This document shows positions 33,410 to 64,000 of a DNA stretch of 64,000 bases, piece after piece. The stretch comes from Tubiluchus corallicola (lineage: Eukaryota > Priapulida > Priapulimorpha > Priapulimorphida > Tubiluchidae): the NCBI GenBank assembly GCA_030141605.1, contig JAQGDQ010000891.1, forward strand, positions 19,271 through 83,270, in the 5' to 3' direction. How positions within the stretch are numbered: the stretch's first letter is position 1; the number at the start of each line of letters is the position of its first letter. The notes under the pieces are model-generated. The model did no database searches, was not told the DNA's origin, and was given only the letters and a program-made list of their open reading frames with translations. The position numbers were made by a program, and so were the translations under genes.

Positions 33410-33527
33410 GCCTACAGCACCTGGTATTCCTAGGCGGTCACCCATCCAAGTACTAACCAGGCTCTACGTTGCTTAACTTCGGTGATCATACGAGAACCGG
33501 TGTTTTCAACGTGATTTGGCCGTAGAC
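33410..33527 (-). rRNA. 5S rRNA-like sequence (118 nt), possibly a pseudogene or 5S-derived SINE head
   Basis: The minus strand reads GTCTACGGCC at the 5' end, ACCGGTTCTCGT and CACCGAAGTTAAGCAACG in the middle, and CCTGGTTAGTACTTGGATGG in the C-box region, ending GGTGCTGTAGGC, so the full 5S length is present. Differences from the usual animal 5S consensus include AAATCACG for ATACCACG, GTATGATC for GTCCGATC, and GTAGAGCC in the intermediate element where GTCGGGCC is usual. No run of T follows the 3' end, which a Pol III gene would need. It is a single copy here. Confidence 0.75.
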
Positions 33528-33901
33528 AATTAGTGGTACTATTGTCATTAATACAGTAGCATTTATAAGTATAAGAATGTATATTATACTAAATGGTATT
33601 ACAATAATTGAAAATTAAGTATTTTGATGCTATTGAGCTTTTGTCATGTGTACAAAGGAACATATTTATATACAAAGAATAGTAGGCTGCAGTAACAGCA
33701 TAAGACAGCTCAGTAGTACCCAAAATATACCTTAATTATTATTTTTTTTATAGTTTAATTTTGATACCAAAAATCTTTAGTCACGACTATGTTATTATAT
33801 TGCATTTGGCGACAACACTGGGCAGACCAGTTTTTTCAGTGCACTGTCAAGCAAGTTTTATATGTACAGTATACTATAACGAGGGTCTTTATGTGTTAGT
33901 T

Positions 33902-34372
33902 CAGGGGTGTGCAAATTATCTGACTAACTGGGCCACATTAAAATTTCCCACAATTCCTGCGGGCCACTGGCAGTTTGATCAAGGAGCCAAGTACAGTAAG
34001 GCCTAATAACGATTTTTTTTGCATCCGACCTGCGTACATCATTACTACTACACTCAAGAAACTATTTTAGAAGTTATTAAAATTTATATTACAAACCATA
34101 TATTTCTACTTTCAGGACAGATAGTGGTAATTTCATTACAATGCATATTAGTAATGTGTATCACACAGTCTGTGTAGTACAGTGACATTAAGCTACAACC
34201 GTCTTGTAAGGGTTAATGGCATCCGATCTAGTAGAAACAACTACCCGCACTATCTTTGGGATTGTGGTACGAACTTCAGCTGGATACAGTCAATTAATCG
34301 CCCGGGCCGCACTTTCATTAGGTTGACAAATCTCTTTGCGGGCCGCACAAATTCACAATTTGCACACCCCTG
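33902..34372. mobile_element. hAT-type MITE, family A, copy 3
   Basis: 471 bp, canonical family A ends, perfect 8-bp duplication tgttagtt on both sides. In inverted orientation relative to copy 1. Confidence 0.93.
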
Positions 34373-35192
34373 TGTTAGTTGAAAATATTTTAGTGTATGC
34401 ATTATCTGAAAGAATAAATGAAAAACTTAGCTGTTCTTTAGATTTAGTTAAAACCCAAAATGAAAGGCTTGAAATGTTAGAGGACATGGTTGAAGAAGGT
34501 GGAAAAACAGAGTCTAAATACCAAAATACTAAAAATTAGTATCACCTCGCCGAATGAGGCTAATAATATTGTTGCAATAATAAAAATGCAAAAATTTCTG
34601 CGACATAATTTGCGTTTTCTTCCCCTCCGCCCATGAACCCCTGCCAGGGCAGGATAATTCCAGAACTTTCTACATGTCACACTCATTTTAACATCAAATG
34701 GTTGGCAGGTCTCCACAAATGTAATAAGAGTTGTGTTTTGAATACATTTTCAACTGTTTGTCCATTTGAACCTATAAACTGTAATTGTGAATAGTTCATT
34801 TTTACATAACAGAATTGCAATAGATTTTCAATGATTTTTTATTTTTAGATTTTATATTTTATTTCAAACTTCACAAAGTTCATATATACATCACAAATTA
34901 CTACAAATAACACAATAAATCATGACACACAACAATAACAGTTAACGATATAACAAACTACGCCAATGACGTCTAATTACAGAGAAAAAGTTTGCATCAC
35001 TGTTTAAAATGTTCTTGCATATAAAATTTTCACTCTTATTCAGCCTGACGTATAAACTGTAGGCACATTTTCTGTGAATAACATCAAAATAAATAATATT
35101 AAATAATATCAATGAGGCAGAAGTTAACTAATTGACAGCTTGTTTGAGATACGTCACTGTCAAAAAGTTGATCATGCTTCTTCCTGTTGTAG

Positions 35193-36425
35193 CTTGCTAT
35201 GTGGATCCCGTCATCTCATTATGCCGACAGTTCGAAAGGTGGATCAAAGCAACCAGCAAAAGCACCAAGGAAAGGTACATTGATATTACCATTATTTGTT
35301 CGCTGCAAAAGTAGCTGTTGTGGTATGTTATGCGACTAGTTTCTTACTCGTGCTACATGGCGGTAACTCACAAATTTTTTGAGGCTGTAACACTGATTCA
35401 ACTTTTTTGTTAGTTTTGTAGTAATTATAGATGTAGTTAACTAAGAATGTAACTATTGTTAATAGGGGCATATTCACTAATAGGCTAACTAGGCTATAGC
35501 CTAGTGCGCCAAAGTTTGAGGGGGTCACATTTTAGAAAAAATTCTTATTCTTCTCAGAATATGTGTATACTTTCATATTTATGTAAATGGCACATTTTAT
35601 AACACACCACAGGCAGTTACTGAGTTTAGCTTTTGTATAAGTGCCACATAACGAACAGGTGCAAGGTAGTTGCACAACACAAGAAGCAGTAATGCAGCCG
35701 GCTTGAATATAAGCGCTATGTAAATGTAATTAATGATAATAATTGTTGTAAAGTGTTGATACTCTTCCTGGTCGTTAATAAAAATTTATTAGTCTAAAAG
35801 ATAAGTAATCCTGCTTTTATATTACAGTTTCAGCAGCATTTTTTACAAAAAGACTTGATGTTTCTGTCTATATCAGTAGCACATCATTCTATAAATATAA
35901 AACAAATTCTCTATGCAAAATGTATGAAAAACTTTAAATGTGACTTTATTAGATTTAATCAAGTAGTTTAGAAATTACATTTTTTCAAATTTATAAAATG
36001 ATGTTCTATTGATAATGGTCAGCAACTGATTGAAGTGTCTAGTTTTTTTAATAAATATTGTGCCAGATGATATGATGGACAATGACAGAAAATTTTAGAA
36101 GTTATGTTTGTCAGTTTGTAGACCAATTTATAAAATGGCAACGACGTTAAATTAGTAAATAGAGCAGCAAATGACTGGTGGGTTTGAATAATACTAGAAA
36201 AAATGGTTGTTTTTAGAGCTAACTAAGTCAGCAGAACCAACGCCGTCAAAAGTGCCAATGCCATCGCCGTCAAAAGCAGCTGCTTCGCCGCCGCCACCTC
36301 CGTTTGACAACACAAAGTATCAGTGTAACGAATATTTCACGTTTAACAGCATGACTTTTTACGACAAGATGGTAGACATGGATAAGGCAAGGCTTCCTCA
36401 GCCGGTTGCTCATTTTAAACCGTGA
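35193..36425 (+). CDS. Two coding exons of an unrecognised small protein
   Basis: Exon 35193-35274 follows a good acceptor (cttcttcctgttgtag) and ends AAAG|GTACAT in phase 1; exon 36217-36425 follows ttttag and ends at a TGA at 36423. Joined, the frame reads MWIPSSHYADSSKGG, a basic/Pro/Ser linker ending PRK, ELTKSAEPTPSK, a run of five prolines, then a compact C terminus FDNTKYQCNEYFTF through YDKMVDMDK to PVAHFKP. With the ATG at 35199 this gives 94 residues, but that ATG lies inside an exon preceded by an acceptor, so upstream exons may exist. The C-terminal style recalls short ciliary microtubule-associated proteins, but I cannot name a family. A piggyBac-type MITE containing AATAAA begins 86 bp after the stop. 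Confidence 0.55.
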
Positions 36426-36511
36426 GAAATGATAAGATTAACGATCGGTATCCGTTATTGCTTGTTATGTAGTGGTAGTTCATGACACGCTTTGTAAAGT
36501 CACTCATTTAA

Positions 36512-36950
36512 CCCTTTCATACCCGTTGTATCCCGTGGGATACGAGAATATTTTCTGCCTTTAAAATTAATAAAATTTTAAAACTGACAGTTATTGGATC
36601 TGTTAATAGTTATTTTGATTTAAGCCAATAACAATAGACTAAAAATGGTGATAAAATGGCAAACTAGAAAATCTACATAGCATAAAAAACTGCTCAAGGT
36701 ACAGTACTTTAGAGACGACTTTGTACAGATCAGCATAGCGTGCATACTGAATGTCTTAAATACTTTAAAAAATTATCAGCAGTCTCAAAATGAAGCACGT
36801 TTTTTGCCTTTGTTGTGTTTTTAAAAAAGTCGGACTTTGTTTTTTTGCATATGACAAAGAATGTTGTGTATCCCACACGATACATTGGGAACAAAAGTAC
36901 CAAGCCAAAAAATTTTTTCTTATTAAAAAAATAATTTGGGACTGAAAGGG
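36512..36950. mobile_element. piggyBac-type MITE, copy 2
   Basis: TTAA on both sides (36508-36511 and 36951-36954), ends CCCTTTCATACCC and GGGACTGAAAGGG, with GTATCCCGTGGGATAC near the left end and a decayed counterpart near the right. Contains 'ttaataaaat', a possible polyadenylation signal for the upstream small gene. Confidence 0.92.
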
Positions 36951-36954
36951 TTAA

Positions 36955-37932
36955 AGAGAAAAGTGTCAAACATGCATTTTTGTTTGCATGATAGCTGAAT
37001 GGTAAGATAATATAATGAGTGATTCATTTATTGATGAAGTTATAAGTACAACAGTATTTGACTTGTTTGTGGCTCGATGAAACTGTCAGATTAATTGTAC
37101 ACAGCTGCTTTCTACTGTTTTTGTTAATGGTTTATCTCAGAAAGTAATAGCCACAGAGATTTAGTGATCAAAAAGCAATTGTACAAAGTTTCTGTAGTGA
37201 AAACACATTATTATATCATACCACTTACGGCATATAATCTTTACGTGTACAACTGGGCAAACTAATAAAAGTTTAAAGTTTTATCACAATTATAATTTAC
37301 AATTGTACTGCAAAAGTCATTGAAATTTATAGGATTTAGACTTTGATGCCCAGGTTGTGCTTCATACTATCTAGTTGTCCGAGTGCTAAATTTACTCCAT
37401 TTGGTTTCAATATGGCAGAATTTTGCAACAACTAAAAATAGGAGGTTTAGTGCTGGCAACTTCTTTAGTGAACTGTAATCATAATGTACTGGAACTGATT
37501 TTGATACTTGATAAGCTGTTATTGTGCCGAGGCATCGTGTCTTGCAAGCAATTTTATAGTTAATAAAATTAGATAAAATATTTATGTTGCTTTTTGAAAC
37601 AATATAATAATTTATTTTTCAACAAAATATAAATTAACTAAATTGTATATGGACCATCAATATAAATTCAATAATCTAAAATATTAACAAATGAAAAGCT
37701 AATCAATGCACCACCTCTAAAGATGCAATAGCTAATTTGCAGTCACATATGATGCTACGTACTACTGTATTACTGTATTATTTAGCATTTGTGATACACT
37801 ACAAATTTGAATACAATTGATGATATGCAAGATCCTAGACTAGCTTACATTGACAACTCTACGCACATTTACGTTATTAATTTATATTTCAAAATAAGTG
37901 AATGATAAATCAGTTACAGTTTTTTATATGTA
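36955..37932. other. No gene recognised
   Basis: AT-rich intergenic DNA, with no exon-like frames and no relation to the repeat families found elsewhere in the window. Confidence 0.45.
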
Positions 37933-38522
37933 CAGTCTAATCTCGTTATCCCGCCACTGTCCGTCTAGGGCAAATTTTTGGCGAGAGGCGAGTATGGCGA
38001 GATAACGGGAATATAACAAAGTTAGTCTATATGTATATACATACTTTACATAATAGTTGATTAACATAGTGTTCCTCTAGAAGTGTTCCTCCTTCAGAGA
38101 CATCATGTAAAGTTGCTCACACTTTGTGGAAACTCAAACTTAAACGCAGCTTTGGTGTTATAGAGTAAGGATATCGGTGACGCTTTAGTTTCTCTGCGCA
38201 TTAACCAACCACAGCACTCCTAATCTAATCCTGGTGAGACACACTAGATTAATTATGTCTGTCTATCGAGTACAGCAGCATTGTCTACATACTGCGGTCA
38301 TATTGATCGACACGTGGTATATGTATTGATCGATTCACCTCTGAGTTTGTCTGTTTGGCGACATAACGAATATAGTTTACATAAGCACTCATCCTAACAT
38401 GACGTGGCGAGGGTGGCGACTTAACGAGGTAAATATCAAAGCAGGAAATCCGTCCTGGTACTTTCTGTGGCGAGAGACGAGTTTGGCGGCATAACGAGGG
38501 GCGAGATAACGAGGCTAGACTG
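37933..38522. mobile_element. pogo-type MITE, family 'GCGAGATAACG', copy 2
   Basis: Starts CAGTCTAATCTCGTTATCCC and ends 'gagataacgaggctagactg' between TA dinucleotides. 590 bp, internally deleted relative to the 823-bp copy at 42721. Confidence 0.88.
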
Positions 38523-39832
38523 TATATTAATTAAACTATACTAGTAAATGCTCAAATAACTATGTTAGGAATATTATGATTAAGAGGAACATATTTTCTA
38601 TAGTGTGCATATAATACTATCAGTTATAACATGTTGTAACATGTTAGTTATACTAACATGTTTTGGATCATTTGAAATATTGAGAAACAATTCTGCCATA
38701 ATACAGAAACTTACTTTGATGTGTTGTTAAAAGTAAGCACACCTAGCTTGCTTCATGAGAATTTGTATGAACATTTATGAATATCTGTCACCAATACCCA
38801 GCAATACAATCATATAATTATGTATACATCATAATAAATTAACACATGAATATCACATTTAAATTAGGCTAAAATGTAGTCCATTCTTAAAATAAACAAA
38901 GAAAACGACGTCCGTTGATGGAAAACCGGGAAAGGTAACTTTTAAAAGGTAACGATATGCAGCACAAAAGACACATACACATACATATGCATATGCATAC
39001 ATATATACATACATACATACATATACATACATATATACATACATACATACATATGCATGTACAGTACAGCTATTTCAGCAAGCAAGCCTGAAATTCTAAG
39101 CTATTTTTACGATATTACCTACGGCAAAGGTGAACACCATAGCATTGGTTTTTTATAATGAATTGCACCAAATAAACCTGCACAGAAGGGGGAGTACTTT
39201 GAATTGAAAGGATTGAATGCCTCGGCCCTAAAAATCTAAAAAGTGTGACTTGATTGCTATGAATGCCCCAGCTGTGCAAATCTAAAAGGTACAATTTGCT
39301 TGCCAGGAAAGCCCTCCCTCGTCGTAAGCATTTTCATTTTCCGAGCATTTTCGACATCGGCAAAGCGTGGCAACGAACTACACTGCGCTAACAATGCAGT
39401 CTTTGCAACCCGACAGAATGGTATCTCGTTTTACATTCAGAGGCAAGTTCGGCACACAAATATGGCAACGTACACGGAGAATGTGATGAGCAAAAGTAAA
39501 AAAAAGTATTGCACACTTGGACAAACCTAGTACAACAGTAATAACGCATTAATAACACACTATAACATTTCAAGCCCTACCAGTATGAATAATACACAGG
39601 CTTTTTTCAGATGAAATAAAATGCTGCTCAGAAATATATTTCAGTTTCATAAATTTTCTTGCTTAATATCTGCAGGAATTCGCACATTGCTATTGTCATA
39701 AATGTATGACATTAAAAATTTTCACATTTAGGTTCATGGTACACGAAACTAGTTTTAGTTAATTTAACAGTACAAACAGTGACCAGATATAATGTAGACC
39801 TATATCATTTTTATACTACTGTTATTTTACAT
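38523..39832. other. Intergenic with (CATA)n tract at 38968-39060
   Basis: AT-rich with a CATA/CATATG-type microsatellite. About 39300-39480 is GC-richer and open on both strands (76 and 61 codons) but lacks recognisable domains. Confidence 0.45.
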
Positions 39833-40316
39833 CAGGGGTGTGCAAATTATCTGACTAGCCGGGCCACATTAAACTTTCCCGCAATACCTGCGGGCCACAG
39901 GCAGTTTGATCAAGGAGCCAAGTACAGAAAGGCCTAATAACGATTTTTTTGCATCCGATCTGCGTACATCATTACTACTACACTCAAGAAACTATTTTAG
40001 AAGTTATTAAAATTTATATTTCAAACCATATATTTCTACTTTCAGGACAGATAGTGGTAATTTCATTACAATGCATATTAGTAATGTGCATCACACAGTC
40101 TGTGTAGTACAGTGTTATTAAGCTACAACCGTCTTGTAAGGGTTAATGGCATCCGATCTAGTAGAAAAAAAACTACCCGCACTATCTTTGTGATCGTGGC
40201 ACGGACTTCAGCTGGACACACTCAATTAATCGCCCGGGCCGCACTTTCATTAGGTTGACAAACCTCTTCGCGGGCCGCACAACATCTCTCGGCGGGTCGC
40301 AATTTGCACACCCCTA
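39833..40316. mobile_element. hAT-type MITE, family A, copy 4
   Basis: 484 bp. The left end is CAGGGGTGTGCAAATT; the right end has its last base mutated (CCCCTA). Flanks ttttacat and ttttacag match 7 of 8. Confidence 0.9.
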
Positions 40317-40968
40317 TTTTACAGCAAACTAGGCAGAGATGTGATATAAAACTGCACAGTTAGACGTTTCATATAATACTTTATTACTAAAACAATATCC
40401 TTAGTACTGCAGCACCAACTGCACTGCGCACACGAACACAACTTTTACTTTTCCAGAAGTCTCTTTCCTGTAATTTAAGAAAGCTCCAACACTTGCAGTT
40501 TCTTCTTCACAATTTTACCATTACGTACGAGCATAACAAATGCACATCATAACCAGATGATGAAATTTTGTTATCACACCAGCTAGAATGTAATCCTAAT
40601 GATGGCCATTAAAAGTTGACAAATCAATGAATATTCTTTTTAAATTATCAGTCACAATTAATTTAATTTGCATTTTAAAATGAGAAAATTTCAACCAACA
40701 TGACAGCAAAATTTCGAAAGTCTTGAAAATCTTTTTCTCTGAAAATTTCAAGCAGTGAATAGGAGAAACAACGACATTACGAGGAATATGCTGGGTTTTA
40801 TTATTCTGCTGCACGGTTCTCGTAATATCTCTGGTTCTGCTATTCATTATTCCGATTAGATTTGCACCAAATAAGTTTCTTATGAAATTATTATCAATTA
40901 CGGCAGGTTGACAAGATAAAAATGTGAGAACAACGTAAAAGCAAACAGCGGGATAATACCACGTAACA

Positions 40969-41468
40969 CAGGGGTGTGCAAATTATCTGACTAGCTGGGC
41001 CACATTAAACTTTCCCACAATTCCTGCGGGCCACAGGCAGTTTGATCAAGGAGCCAAGTACAGAAAGGCCTAATAACGATTTTTTTGCATCCGACCTGCG
41101 TACATCATTACTACTACACTCAAGAAACTATTTTAGAAGTTATTAAAATTTATATTACAAACCATATATTTCTACTTTCAGGACAGATAGTGGTAATTTC
41201 ATTACAATGCATATTAGTAATGTGTATCACACAGTCTGTGTAGTACAGTGACATTAAGCTACAACCATCTTGTAAGGGTTAATGGCATCTGATCTAGTAG
41301 AAAAAACTACCTGCACTATCTTTGGGATCGTGGCACAGACTTCAGCTGGATACACTCAATTAATCGCCCGGGCCGCACTTTCATTAGGTTGACAAACCTC
41401 TTCGCGGGCCGCACAAATTCTCTCGGCGGGCCGCAAGTGGGCCGCGGGCCACAATTTGCACACCCCCG
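40969..41468. mobile_element. hAT-type MITE, family A, copy 5, likely in the lipin 3' UTR
   Basis: 500 bp with a perfect 8-bp duplication acgtaaca. Its right end is 86 bp past the lipin stop codon. The first AATAAA I see on the minus strand downstream is near 40798, beyond the element, so it would be transcribed within the lipin 3' UTR if that signal is used. Confidence 0.93.
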
Positions 41469-41554
41469 ACGTAACATATAAGTTTCATAACAATATGACG
41501 GGCATTACATGAGCAAAAACAGCGGAGTATTTGATTGCAAAAGCATTACATAAT

Positions 41555-63447
<21,893 letters not shown>

Positions 63448-63711
63448 CTGCAATCAGACACGTAGCTGTTAAAAATGAGTGTTTTAACTATTGCATGTTT
63501 TGTTGTCGGTTATTATTATTTCCTTCGTGTTTTTATCAACAAGTGTCAACTTATATGTATCGGGAGGCACAAAAAAAAAGCGCAGAAGTTTTGATCAGGA
63601 TATTGTAGGAAGAAAATAATGGTAATGCTTGAACATTACCACACAGATGTTATAAATGCTTACATTTTATAGGTCATCCTCTTAAATTTCTGCAAAGGTA
63701 CAGAAGTTTTT

Positions 63712-64000
63712 CAATCAATCAATCAATTTATTTCCCTCTGGCAATACATATACAATACATCAACATACAATATTATTGAGACAAAAAGAAACAGTATAGG
63801 TAAAAAACGTTGGTGAAGTCAAATTAACCAAATAAAAGAGTTGCTGTATGACACCTTGAAAGCTTGGCTTGTTAAGGTGGCACAAATGAGTGAATGAAAA
63901 AATGGTTAGGGTTAGTAGACATGATGGAATGGAAAAAATAGTAAGATTAGGGATAGGAAGAAGGAAGGGAGGAGAGGATGAGTGAATGAAAGAATGGTTA
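63712..64000 (-). mobile_element. LINE 3' end with (TTGA)n tail, cut by the window edge
   Basis: The minus strand ends 'gccagagggaaataaattga' followed by 'ttgattgattgaaaa' at 63712, a tetranucleotide-tailed 3' end typical of CR1/L2-like LINEs. 'gagtgaatgaaagaatggtta' type blocks repeat at about 63889 and 63979. It lies in the lipin intron upstream of the 63447 exon. Confidence 0.5.

Overview
This 64 kb window is eukaryotic and almost certainly from an animal: genes are split by GT-AG introns of 0.3 to 4 kb, the DNA is AT-rich, and the genes are metazoan in type (lipin, rhodopsin-class GPCR, GPR158-like receptor, BTB-BACK protein). Most of the rest is small transposons and simple repeats. The 5S-like sequence and the repeat types suggest an invertebrate, but I cannot place the lineage.

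Layout. 1-3.4 kb: tandem and inverted repeats. 3448-4084 (-): the 5' coding exon of a secreted or receptor protein resembling the GPR158/Smog ectodomain; the rest runs off the low-coordinate edge. 8704-10365 (-): intronless BTB-BACK protein. 11806-12765 (-): intronless rhodopsin-like GPCR whose stop codon is followed 10 bp later by a 25-bp minisatellite. 17513-28027 (-): a complete nine-exon classical short-chain dehydrogenase of 268 residues, assembled with consistent splice phases. 33410-33527 (-): a 5S rRNA-like sequence. 35193-36425 (+): two exons of an unrecognised small protein. 41555-63447 (-): thirteen 3' exons of lipin (phosphatidate phosphatase), 912 residues in frame to the stop; the exons for the N-terminal N-LIP domain lie beyond 64 kb.

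Mobile DNA. I find 16 short hAT-type elements in seven terminal-repeat families (labelled A-G here), nine with perfect 8-bp target duplications; four piggyBac-type elements flanked by TTAA; four pogo/Tigger-type elements flanked by TA; four copies of a tRNA-headed SINE; three copies of a roughly 490-bp retroposon carrying the end of a reverse transcriptase; several LINE fragments; and one Harbinger-like element. None encodes a recognisable intact transposase, so all appear non-autonomous. Several carry internal tandem arrays.

The genes do not look co-regulated: they are unrelated in function and simply neighbours, although five of the six protein genes lie on the minus strand. I found no wholly new biological system. 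The most interesting points are the two reconstructed multi-exon genes, minisatellites lying inside or arising from MITEs next to genes, the mini-LINE family with clear target duplications, a transposon lying between two copies of a 34-bp direct repeat, and the ambiguous 5S sequence.
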